Origin: Craterostigma plantagineum
Taxonomy: Eukaryota; Streptophyta; Magnoliopsida; Lamiales; Linderniaceae
Assembly: GCA_027422505.1 (NCBI GenBank)
Contig: JAPQWV010001602.1
Span: forward strand, 1 to 64,000
DNA length: 64,000 nucleotides
Direction: 5' to 3'
Shown: positions 44,881-55,193 of the stretch, in pieces
Layout: every line of letters starts with the position of its first letter
Numbering within the stretch: position 1 is the stretch's first letter
The notes under the pieces: generated by a model
Seen by the model: only the letters and a program-made list of their open reading frames with translations
The model's database searches: none
Told to the model about the DNA's origin: nothing
Made by a program: the position numbers and the translations under genes

Positions 44881-46609
44881 ATGGCGTCCTCTTCGACCAT
44901 GATTGGTTCTCTGATGTCATCCGCGCCTTCGTCTGATCGGGTGATTAGGATGCTAACGCCGGAATTGGAGAATTTCCCGGGATCTGGTGTACGTGATAAT
45001 GGGGTCGCGTTCGATCTCTTGGTGACCAAGAAACGTGGCGGCACTTCTTCTTTGGCAGATTGCGACGATGGTCTGAATCGGTCTCAGAGGATTTCATTTG
45101 GATCGCTTGATATTACGGATCGAATACCGGTTTAGATCGTTCAACGCGGGATTTAGCGCAAGATCTAGACTTTATACGGCTGAAATATCCCGAGTTCGCA
45201 GCTTCTTTGATTTTGAAGCGTGTAAAGCATTAGCTGATCGTGTTATGGGGAGGAAGGTGACCGTGGATAAGGCTGCGACCACGACAGGCCAGAATTCACC
45301 GATCGGCCATCGCTCAGAGCCGTCACCGGATTTGCCAACGGAATCTCAGCGACACCCTAATTTCTAGGGTTTTCTACGGCGCCAACTAAAACTGCCGATC
45401 CTATCCCGGCGAGTGCCGCGTCGGCTGCGACCGTCTCTAGGGAGGCTGCGCAGAGTTCCAAGGTCCATGATAGGTCTGATCGGAGATGGGATCCAAATCG
45501 CCGTCCGGTTGTATCCATTTTGAAACGGGCTGCCGATCGGAAGGGTACACCACCGCCGCCGAAAATTGCTAGTTCTGATGGTGCTAACGACGACGTCCTG
45601 CCACATGAACATATTCAAGCCAACCATGATGTCGACGACACGATAGGTCCATCGCCGGAACCTAGGGTTTCCGTTCATGGGCCTAGGGTTTCTGATTCGT
45701 ATGCGGCTAGACTCACTGGTTCTTCTACGACGGGGCGGGAGAACATGACGCGAATCAAGTTGGACTATACGCCACCTACGCTCGTTGACGGCTTGCTTGA
45801 AGTACGACCCACGTGGGATGTGGCGAGGAAGGGTTTCGCGCGTTGGGATCATACACTTGTTGGATATTTCTTGGGAAGAAACCGTTCTTTCCTTTCGTTG
45901 AGAGATTTTTCAGGAATCTGTGGGCGGGTGTGGTCGAGGTCAAGGCGACACAAAACGGGTTCTTTAAGTTCCGTTTTGAGTCCGAGGAGGCGATGAACAG
46001 TGTGTTGGAAGGAGGCCCGTGGCTTATGCATGGGCAGCCTCTTTCCTTGAGGCATGGCGGCCGGGCATGGCCCTTGATAAGCGGGACCAATCTGAGATTC
46101 CTCTTTGGATTCGATTATGGCACGTGCCCGGGGAATTCTGGACTCCGGAGGGCCTCGGTGTTGTGGCAAGTGCGGTTGGGCGTCCATTGTTTACGGATGG
46201 TGGGACGACCAATATGACTCGTATTGACTTTGCGCGAGTCTGTGTCATGAAGAAGTTAGATGAGCCGTTTATCGACAAGTTTCAGATTCGCCTACCGAAT
46301 GCCGATGGTGGATGGGATGGGAGCGTTCTTGTACGGGTCGAGTATGAATGGAAGCCAACAAAATGTGGGGAGTGTGAATCATGGATGCATTCAACGGCCG
46401 CATGTCCACGGAATAAGGGGCATAATCCAGCCCGGGTCCAACCCCGGCGTCGCACAAACGAATCGTTGGAAACCAACCCGGTGGTGAATGGAAACGTGTG
46501 GGCCGCAAGGAAAAGCGAAGGGTCAAAGCTCGCCGAGGCTTACTTCCCCAAGAAGCAGCCCGCCTCGGCTGAATGGAGTGGCGGCTCTCTCGAAGACGGC
46601 CGGAGCTGA
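44881..46609 (+). pseudogene. LINE ORF1: RNA-binding protein with CCHC knuckle
   Basis: The ATG at 44881 begins MASSSTMIGSLMSSAPS. After a low-complexity N-terminus (to about 45700) comes MTRIKLDYTPPTL and a DUF4283-like block: VGYFLGRN, then VERFFRNLWAGVVEVKATQN and FFKFRFESEEAMNSVLEGGP (about 45860-46020). The zinc knuckle CGECESWMHSTAAC (CX2CX4HX4C) is at about 46370-46410. The C-terminal end is 46607-46609 (stop). ORF1 would coat the LINE RNA. At least four frames are needed to read it. Confidence 0.78.
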
Positions 46610-46709
46610 TAGGAATTCCTTCTCGGTACTTCAGGGTCTCTCCGAATCTGGTGATATACCTTCTACATCCTCGGGTCCTAAATATGCAGCCCCGCTCGAG
46701 GGGTGATCC

Positions 46710-49570
46710 ATGATCAGTGTCGGGGTGTGGAATGTACGTGGTCTCAATAAGAGGGACCACGGGAGGGGAGTGGAGGAGTTGGTGGCACATAACGGATTGC
46801 ATTTGATTGCCCTCTTGGAGACTAGGGTTTCAACAGTTAATGCAGGTTCCATCTCGGGCAGAATTAACTCTGCATGGACGTGGTTTTTTGATTATGATGG
46901 AGGCCCCGGATCACGCATTTGGGTTGGATGGGACCCATCTTGGATTCAGGTCTCGGTTGAGGCCTTTACTGCGCAATCTATCCATTGTAAGGTGTTCTCT
47001 ATTGCTTCTAATGAGACAACCTACTTATCTTTCATTTACGGAAAGAACCGAAGGGAGGAGAGGTGCGAGCTTTGGGAGGATATTGTTGGTACGTCCGCGC
47101 TACGCCACAGTGACCCATGGATTGTCTTAGGTGACTTAATGCCATTGTTGAAGCTGCGGAGGGAAGGGGAGGAGTCACTACTGATCGAGATACCCGTGAT
47201 TTACGCGACTGCTTGCTTCGAGCGGATTTGATGACGTTGCCGCATACCGGACAATTCTTTACGTGGTATAATCAGCAACGGGCCGAGGCGGGAATCTGGC
47301 GAAGACTCGACCGGGTGCTTGGTAATCCGGTGTGGTTCGCCAAGTACCCCGATTGCTCCTATAGGGCTGATTTGCCCGGGCCTTCTGATCATAGCCCCTT
47401 GCTTCTCGGCGAAGTCCGTGGTGCCCCGAGGTTATCGACGTTTCGCTTCGATAACTTCTTGATACACGATGCATCCTTTTTGGCGCAAGTTCAGCGGGTT
47501 TGGGAGGTTGCGCGATCCGGTTACCCCATGTATGTTCTCACAAGGCGCCTTAAGGACCTCAAGCATATATTTCGACAGATGCGTAGGTCGAAGGGGGACC
47601 TCGCGACGAATGTTGTTGAAGCCAAGCGATTCCTCGACATTTGTCAAGATTTCACAAGCAGATACCCGGATGAGACGTTCTTCCATGACTTGGAGCGATT
47701 CTGCCGGGACTTATACACGAGGGCGGTTGATATGGAGCACTCTGCGTTGTCACAACGGGCCAAGCTATCTTGGCTTAAGGAGGGTGATCAGTGTACGTCG
47801 TTCTTTTTCCGAAGGGTAGCTATGCGACGCGTAAGGAATCGGATTCTTGCATTGGATTCTGCGAGTGGGGAGCTGATCCATGGTGAGGGGGCCGTTCGGG
47901 ATGACTTGGTGCGATTCTATCGAGACCTGTTGGGCGTCTCGGCGAGGCCTAATCAGGTTAACCAAGCGGATCTTGCGCCTTATATCACTCGATCTCTTTC
48001 GGGGGATACGGCTGCTCATATGATTAGACCCGTTGAGCCGACTGAGATCAAGGAGGCTCTCTTCTCCATGGGGGACGAGAAAGCTCCGGGACCTGACGGA
48101 TTTACGGCCGCTTTCTTTAAAGCGGCGTGGAGTATTATTGGGGAGGATCTCATTCTCGCGGTTCAGGACTTCTTTCTGACGGGCCGGTTGCTTAAGGGTC
48201 TTAATAGCACGTCCATCACGCTCATTCCAAAGGGGAACTCACCGAGGACAGCGGCTGACTATAGACCTATCTCGTGCTGCAACGTCCTATTTAAGGTAAT
48301 CTCTAAGGTTATTGCCAACAGGTGAAGCTTGTTCTGGGGGAGCTGTTCATCCGACTCAGACGGCTTTTATTCCGGGACGGAAGATCAGTGATAACCATTC
48401 TGTTAGCCCAGGAGATCTGTTTGGGGTATAACAGCATGAGCGACCCCCTCGCGTTGCGCTCAAGGTGGATTTGGCTAGGCCTACGATAAGGTCGAGTGGA
48501 GTTTCTTGCTGGCTGCTATGGAAGCAATGGGCTTCCACCCGACATTTTGTGGATTGGATCCGCTGTGTGTCACTACGACGGCCTTTTCTATTAATCTACA
48601 TGGAGCGCAGGCGGGGTACTTCCAGGGGAAGAGAGGTCTTCGACAAGGAGACCCTTTGTCCCCGTACCTTTTCACGTTGGTGATGGAGATTTTACGGGGA
48701 TGGTTACACACCGCATCTGCCATGAACCGCGATTTCTTTATCACTGGCGTTGTGAGACGTCGAAGCTGGCATGCTTGCGTTTGCGGAGGACCTGTACTCT
48801 TTTGTCATGCTGATGAGATTTCGATTAGGTTCTTAAGGCAGCGCTGGATGACTTTGCGGCGGCTTCGGGGTTAGAGCCGAGCCCCACCAAGACGCGAGAT
48901 GTTTGGTGAGCAAGCGCTGAGAGTCACTGGCGCAGTTTCAGACGATTCTAGGCATCCTCAGGGGCATCTGCCTGTGCGCTACCTGGGAGTTCCATGATTC
49001 TAGGAAGACTATCTATTTCTGATTGTGCGCCTTTAGTGCAGAAGGTCGATACGAGGTTGGGTTCCTGGCTGAACAAGTCGCTCCTTACGCTGGGAGAGTG
49101 CAACTTATTAAGTCCGTTCTCTCTGCACTTCATATCTATTGGGCGGGTATATTCCTCCTCCCGAAGGGGGTTATTCGGGCTATTGATGCGCGCTTGAGGA
49201 AATTCTTATGGGCTGGCTCCACCGGCGCGAGTTGCATGGCTGATATTTGTCTACCGATCGCCGAGGGAGGTCTTTGGGATACGCCCCATTGCGACCGAAA
49301 ATCGAGCACTGCTTCTACGACATTTATGGAGTGTGGACCTCGCATGCTCCAGACTCGATTTGGGGACTTGCTGTACTGCACTAGATTGCATAACAGGTCG
49401 CTCTGGGAGATTTCGCCGGGGAGCAACACTTCTTGGAGTTGGAAGAAGTTGCTCAAGCTTCGGAACGTCCTTCGTTCCTTCATACTTATCAGGTGGGAGA
49501 CGGGCGTCCATATGGCTATGGAAGGACCCTTGGCTGCTGATGACATCGCTGATGGAGAGATATCCTAGGG
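46710..49570 (+). pseudogene. LINE ORF2: endonuclease and reverse transcriptase
   Basis: Endonuclease 46710-47420: MISVGVWNVRGLNK, LIALLETRV, and GPSDHSPLLL with the conserved SDH. RT about 47880-48900: MGDEKAPGPDGFTAAFFK, SITLIPKGNSPRTAADYRPI, CNVLFKVISKVIANR, then shifted GLRQGDPLSPYLF (near 48640). The active site reads FAEDL (near 48780) instead of FADD, so one catalytic Asp is Glu. Later blocks: YAGRVQLIKSVLSALHIYW (49080-49140), AEGGL and WLWKDPWL (near 49515). ORF2 would nick the target and copy the RNA. Inactive. Confidence 0.85.
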
Positions 49571-49790
49571 GCCGATGGTGATGGGACTGCCGCATGACTC
49601 ACGCCCAGTGAGGTCATTACGTCGGATGGTTGGTGACCGACGGCAACAATATAGTATTCTACGTGAAGGACCGAAATGGCTTTGACGGAGTTGAATTCGA
49701 AGTCTCGATTGTCAAGGTTCCCCTCGATCGATTTGCTGTTGCAGGGTCAGCTGGCCAGATGCGGTCTTGATGATGATTTGTGATGCCAGG

Positions 49791-50200
49791 CTTAGACCGT
49801 CGAGTACGGATTCATAGTCTCGCAAGTAATCGAGATAAGTGTCCTATGAGGACGGTGACAGGAAATTACGAAATCTTTGGCCAGGTATTGAACTAACTCA
49901 TGTTGGCATGGAGGGTAGTATGGTAATTTGCCTCGTCTCCGTTTTATTATAGAATCGAGTTCAATGATTTGACATAGACCATGGCTCTCACTCGATTGGG
50001 ATACAGCTGAAGGGTTTATACGTGGTACTATAATATATAGTGAGGTTCTAAAATAAAGACTGGGTCGAATTCGCACACGAATCGAGTTACCGATACTGCG
50101 GGATTGGCTAAGTAACTACCAGACTCTTGGATTCTTCCCTTGTCGATTGAGTCGAACCTAGAGAGTCGGGCTTAAAAGGGATCATCAACGTGTACTGATA
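49791..50200. other. Intergenic DNA, no gene recognised
   Basis: The minus frame at 49792-50076 shows no motif. This may be the end of the LINE 3' UTR or host flank. Confidence 0.4.
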
Positions 50201-50999
50201 AGGAGAGAAAGTTTTTGGGCATTAACAGGCCTTGGGCCGTTGGGCCGCGCCTTAGTGGGCCCATGCCGTTTAATGGACCGAAGTCAACTTCGTAAGAAAC
50301 TAACTTTAAGACTTGGGCTTGGCCAAGTGCTTAAAAGGCTTGAGGGTAAAATTGGAATTTAACCCTAAGCTGGTTTTCAAATTATACCTTGGGAAATAAT
50401 TTCGAAAAATTAAATATATGGATAAAATATTTAGAATATCGAAATTAATCTAGGATTAAGTTTCGAATTTATATCATATTTAAAGAAACTTAGTTTTATT
50501 TGGTATTTAAGTTGGTTTTGTAATAATAGCAAGTTTCCTTAAGTTGGATTTGTAATTCAAAGAGAGAAAAATATGGCAAAAGAATCTCTCCACTTAAGGA
50601 GTAAAAATCGAAAAACATATCTTTGAGATATTCTTGGGATTTTTGATTCTTGCTTAGTATAAATAGGGCAGCCTATTTCATATTTCGAGAGAGAATTTCG
50701 TGCTCCATAGCGACGACTCGGTTCTCTCTAGCCATCTTTAGAGAACTGATTCCGTGGTACACTGTGAGGTCGGCGTGACGGTTTAGTGCCACCCACCACC
50801 ATCGACGCTAGCGTTGAAGAAAAGGACGAGGAGCTGCCACCCGCTTCAACTGGTAATTCTCTTCGGGTTCGACCCGCTCTATTACGTGTCTATGTGTTAC
50901 TATTCTGATCCGAGCAATGAGGGCATCGGAGAACCCGTAATTTTTGTTCCGCAACGTACCCGGGGAGGTAGCGTCTCGGGAGACACGGGTAATCCAACA
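50201..50999 (+). repeat. Possible solo LTR or promoter-like segment
   Basis: A TATA box TATAAATAGGG lies near 50658, followed by a GC-richer transcribed-type segment with GAGAGAGAATTTC and a splice-donor-like TGGTAATTCT near 50850. The end GGTAATCCAACA (50999) would suit an LTR terminus. I could not find a matching TG start with a target duplication, so the limits are guesses; a host promoter and first exon is the alternative. Confidence 0.3.
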
Positions 51000-52277
51000 T
51001 AAACATCTATATATTGGTATTTATAAGCATTTTTTCAGGTATTATAAAAATACGTGGAGCATAAACAAGTCTCAACAACCGAACCACAACCTCCAACGAG
51101 CTGTAAGTCCGACGATGTATCTATCCATGAACATTGCAGCATGTACGTCATCCACGCCCTTCGGATTCTACTCCCTCCCTCGGTACCCAAATAATGAATT
51201 TACAGTACCATTAATTGTGTCATGCAGTACCCAAAACATTGATGAACAGTACCAATTCGATTAATATGCGGTATCACGACATCAAACAATTAAATCACGT
51301 TTGAAATACCACTAAACCAGATACAAATGGCACCAATATACATGATACACCAAAAACAGACACTAACAGCAGCATGAAAACTTATAGTACCAGAAACAAC
51401 CAAGCCTCGTACCAAGATAGTCACAAATGCATGACCTTTATGAGGTTTCATCGCCAGCGTATTATAAGCTAAAAACCATAGTTTGAAATATATTAAACCA
51501 AAACTAAACAGGACAATTAAAACCCTAGTTTAGCCCAAAACCCAAATTGGAGCACTAACCAAAGAATAAACATAGACTGGCATGGAATCCTTGAATAAAT
51601 GCACATATCGAAGCCTAAGCTCTACAGTAACCCAAAAGCCCAAAAATAACTTCAAGATTTAAACGAGTAATATGCGATCTTCAACGGAAACAAATGTGTC
51701 GATCTACTAATCGTAAAAAAGTTGTTTTAAGATCATGATAATGCCTCACTGGTACTGCCAATATATTTAAATCTGAGATAAAAATAGAAATCGATTTGTT
51801 CTCAAGAAATGTAAAAAATTCCAGATTCACAACAGCCACTTCAAATATTCACAGAAAATCATAATCCGATCAAGATGTTCTCAGTAGCTACGAACATCTT
51901 AGGGAACTAGATTTCAGTGGATACCAATTTCAAATAAATCGGAGCAGTATGGAAGGGTTAAAACTAAGAAATACAGCGGCTGCACCAGTAGGATTTTACA
52001 AAAACAGCACATAGAAACAGTTTCTATATCAACTTAAAATTTCATCGTAAATTGCAGGACATCAGATCGAGTCGATTCAAGAAGCTATGATGAAGACCTT
52101 AGCTTTCAATAGAAAGAAATTTTAAAACAGTAGGAGCAAATAACATGGTAAAATTGGCTGAAAACTGAAGCTTGCGCAAGCCTGAGGTAACTATTTCGAA
52201 GAAATGAACTTGGTTAACGATTCGATTTTACAACAATAGTGGAAGCTTGCTCTTTCTCTCTCGTTGAACATAGGGAT
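51000..52277. other. AT-rich intergenic DNA with GTACC words
   Basis: No gene is supported. Between about 51120 and 51420 the words AGTACC and TACCA recur (near 51203, 51227, 51247, 51391 and 51412). They recall, but do not clearly align with, the AGTACCATATAAGG words of the satellite at 59873-63160. Confidence 0.4.
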
Positions 52278-52302
52278 TTCCTCTCTCTCTCTCTCTCTCT
52301 TT
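52278..52302. repeat. (CT)n microsatellite
   Basis: About 11 CT units, with further TCTCTC runs just upstream. Confidence 0.9.
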
Positions 52303-52596
52303 AAAAGTGGAAGAACCTGTTAGTAAGAGATCATATTTGTCTTTTTTAAGTAATAACTTAAATAATAACATAAAGTTTTCAATATATAAATACTTGATAT
52401 ATTTGCACATGAATGGAATGTGCTACATACTAGATCCATATTTAAGTAATGCCATACTAAATATAGTTGCGATGCGAGACGATATTTATAGTGGGCAATG
52501 GTCGCAAACGATACAGATATATTTGTATCCATAATTAGGAGTCCAACACTAGTTATAAAATAATAATATTTTTGGACACGCAAATGTGTGTAGTAT

Positions 52597-52621
52597 AATA
52601 TATATATATATATATATATAA
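52597..52621. repeat. (TA)n microsatellite
   Basis: About 12 TA units in AT-rich DNA. Confidence 0.9.
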
Positions 52622-52749
52622 ATATTAATTGTAAAATAATAATAAACTAAAAATAGAGGAATAAAATTGGAATATAAGCCTAACATGGATTGGTAGTTTT
52701 CTTCTATTTAATATTATTTTTAAATTAATCTAGATGACAGATAAAATAA

Positions 52750-52992
52750 GTGCTTGTTTGGTTCGTAGGATTATATTAAGGAAGGTTTAAATAAGTAAGT
52801 TGATATAAAAACTAATTAATGGGTATAAAATAAAATCTGTGTTCGAATAGTGAGTTTAATAAACACATGTGAGGGATTTTTTAGACCCGCTAGCATGAGT
52901 TTAACCCATGATTTATTTATACCTACGAACTAAACACTTGAAGATGTACTGAACTCATACTTAAACTAGTAACGCATGAACCAAACAAGGCA
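52750..52992. mobile_element. Tourist-like (PIF/Harbinger) MITE, 243 bp
   Basis: The left end GTGCTTGTTTGGTTCG and the right end, complemented, TGCCTTGTTTGGTTCA form an imperfect inverted repeat. TAA lies on both sides (52747-52749 and 52993-52995), the usual 3 bp duplication. A second candidate right end (complement GTGTTTAGTTCGTAGG near 52940) also resembles the left end, so the true limit may be shorter. No coding capacity. Confidence 0.55.
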
Positions 52993-52999
52993 TAAGAGG

Positions 53000-53698
53000 G
53001 GTGTCACATACGTCTATTAACGTAACCATATTCAATATTTAGCAACTATACGAATAAAGTTATCATTTAATATACCCATTTGGGGTCTTTACACATAAAT
53101 ACACATTTGCATAAAAACTTGTAGTTCACTTGTCAATATTTTTTTATATGTAGGTACCTAATAGAATAAATTTTTTGCACATAGGTACCCGATCCGCCGC
53201 AGGTTCGTCATATAACACATTTAGGTACCCTTATAGCGACATATTTTTGGTACGTAATACGTTGAGAAGATGGTACGTCATATATAACATACTAAAGTAC
53301 CATATAAAAACCATATAGGGTACTGTATAAACGCGTGACGTGGTACGCAATACATACAATAAAAAGGGTACGGCAAGACTGAGAAATCGGTACAAACAGC
53401 AGTAAAATGGGTACTATCTGTAGAACTTTCTGACATATGTCCTGATTTGTAAATTTTTTATTCAATTCAGTATTTTCTATAGACGTCACTATTTTGAAAG
53501 CCTATATTGTATTATTTTAAATATTTTACATCCAACAGTAATTAAGTTGTGTAGGGCTTTGTAATCCAATACGGAATGACAAAAATTTTACAACTAATAT
53601 TAAGCCCAATAATATTAAAAAATAATCATAAAACCCAATCATCAGTAGTAATCACAGCGGCTCATCATCTTCATCCGTCCGCCTCTCTTGCATAAATC
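53000..53698. other. Intergenic DNA with GGTAC-rich tract
   Basis: Between 53150 and 53420 GGTAC or AGTACC appears about a dozen times at irregular spacing (for example 53153, 53186, 53223, 53248, 53272, 53295, 53341 and 53403). No gene is seen. Confidence 0.45.
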
Positions 53699-53706
53699 GT
53701 CAGAGG
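53699..53706. repeat. 8 bp target site duplication, left copy
   Basis: GTCAGAGG, repeated exactly at 54197-54204. Confidence 0.88.
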
Positions 53707-54196
53707 TAGTACTGTCAATGGGCTGGGCCGCTGCCCGCCGAAGCCCGCCATTTTGCGGGGCGGGCAGGGCGGGCTGCTCCGCCATGTGGCGGGCCTAAAA
53801 AATGGAACCCAACCCGCCCACGGCGAGCCGCGGGCCTGTCCGGCCAGGCCGGCCCGCTTAGAATTTTTTTTTTGTTTTTTTATTTTTAATTGTATACTAA
53901 TTTATTATATATTTTTTAGTTAATTAAGTATTTATTAAAAAATTATGGATAACCAACCTATAATTATATATTTATTAATATATATGTAGTTAATTGTGGT
54001 CTAATTAACGAATCATTCACTATAAATTAATATATTTTAAATATAATATATACTATATATAACTAATAAAACTTGCACCGCCCCGTCAAGCCCGTGGCCC
54101 GCTCCTTGGCGGGCCTAAAAAATTGCAGCCCGGCCCGGCCTTTGGGAAGGGCGTGGCATGCCGGCGCGCGGGCCACAGGCCAAGCTGACAGTACTT
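53707..54196. mobile_element. hAT-like MITE, 490 bp, GC-rich ends
   Basis: The left end reads TAGTACTGTCAATGGG; the complemented right end reads AAGTACTGTCAGCTTGG. Both subterminal regions are rich in GGCGGGC/GCCCG words, while the middle (53860-54070) is AT-rich with no frame. An exact 8 bp duplication flanks it. Ends of this kind (T-GT-CTGTCAA followed by GGGC-rich DNA) are common among plant hAT MITEs. Confidence 0.85.
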
Positions 54197-54204
54197 GTCA
54201 GAGG
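54197..54204. repeat. 8 bp target site duplication, right copy
   Basis: GTCAGAGG, identical to 53699-53706. Confidence 0.88.
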
Positions 54205-54512
54205 TAATAATTTCTTTCAAAGTTGTGAATGAACGTAGCAAATGATTGGGTTTTCTTTAGGAAGAACTATGTTTCAGGCCTACTTTGGATATTTTTGTTA
54301 GGATTTAGGACCCATGTATGTTTCATTTAGACATAAGGACCTAATTTAAGTTTCATTTAGACATAAGGAACTAATCCATATTAAAGACATATTTGCCCAT
54401 AATAAAACAAATAGAATACGAATCTTTGTCATCGTCTTCTTCAAACGAGCAAAACAACCATTTCTTTTTTTATTTGGGAATGAGCAAAGCAACCATTTCA
54501 AACTCAATTGGT
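54205..54512. other. Intergenic DNA with a short duplication
   Basis: TTTCATTTAGACATAAGGA occurs twice, at about 54322 and 54351. No gene is recognised. Confidence 0.55.
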
Positions 54513-54770
54513 GGATTTGGAAAATGGCGAAATTATCTCGTTATGGACCCAATTAGCACAATATGACGCGAATTAATCATGGTCTTAACGATCAAACACA
54601 TCTACGGATGTTAATGATCGAATTATAATTTGAAGGCTTTTATATTAGCAATCAATTCGACTGAAATCACGGTGGTCGCGTTCGACTAAGGTGAAAACAC
54701 GATCAATCTCATCTTAGTTCTGAATTATCAATGATAAATTACAGACGTTAATCATCGTAAGAATGCGGAT
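54513..54770. repeat. Higher-order spacer, copy 1 (partial)
   Basis: It runs from GGATTTGGAAAATGGCG to GAATGCGGATGGGG and aligns with copies 2 and 3 from their middle onward (ACATCTACGGATGTTAATGA, GAAATCACGG, CTGAATTATCAATGA). The first ~120 bp of the spacer are missing or replaced by unrelated flank. Confidence 0.8.
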
Positions 54771-54856
54771 GGGGCTTCCCGATAGTTTCGAACCCTTGAC
54801 AAAAATACCAGTTTATACGAAATCAATACCGTTAGACATTTATTGGCAAAACAGTA

Positions 54857-55095
54857 CTACCTCCGTCCCGTTATTTTTATCACATGTATTGGTGGGCACG
54901 AATATTAAGGTGGTATTATTATATTAATATAGTATAATGAAAAAGTAATAAAGTGTGTATTTTGACACGTCTTTTAAGAATATTTAATATTATTTTATTG
55001 ATTGTTTGTGATAATTTTTTACTAAATAAGGAAATGTGATAAATTAGTGGGATGCCCGAATGGCAAAATGTGATAAATTAATGGGACGGAGGTAG
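54857..55095. mobile_element. Stowaway-type (Tc1/mariner) MITE, 239 bp
   Basis: The left end CTACCTCCGTCCC and right end GGGACGGAGGTAG form a perfect inverted repeat, extending imperfectly into TTATCACAT. TA flanks it (54855-54856 and 55096-55097). Other monomers read CAGTACCATATAAG without interruption at this place, giving the empty site. Confidence 0.95.
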
Positions 55096-55188
55096 TACCA
55101 TATAAGGGGTCTAATATAACTCCTCATGCCTCGAAAAGCAGAAATGGGGGCTCCCCGATAGTTTCGAACCCTTTCAACAAAAATACCA

Positions 55189-55193
55189 GTTTA
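55189..55193. repeat. 5 bp target duplication of the 4.7 kb insertion, left copy
   Basis: GTTTA before TGTGGCG, repeated at 59873-59877. The empty site in other monomers reads CCAGTTTATAC. Confidence 0.92.

Larger units (their letters stand above)
44640..49790 (+). mobile_element. L1-type LINE, degenerate, about 5.1 kb
   Basis: Two-ORF layout: ORF1 with a DUF4283-like region and a CCHC knuckle, then ORF2 with an apurinic-like endonuclease and an RT. This is the standard plant L1 design. Both ORFs are split by frameshifts and stops. The 5' limit is set loosely before ORF1, the 3' limit where similarity to LINE C-termini stops; I see no poly(A) tail or target duplication. Confidence 0.82.

Noticed and set aside
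45364..45852. A 162-codon Arg-rich minus frame in the LINE
   Set aside because: It is the antisense of ORF1, which has DUF4283-like and zinc-knuckle motifs on the plus strand.
49792..50076. A 94-codon minus frame after the LINE as a gene
   Set aside because: No domain, no start context and no second supporting signal.
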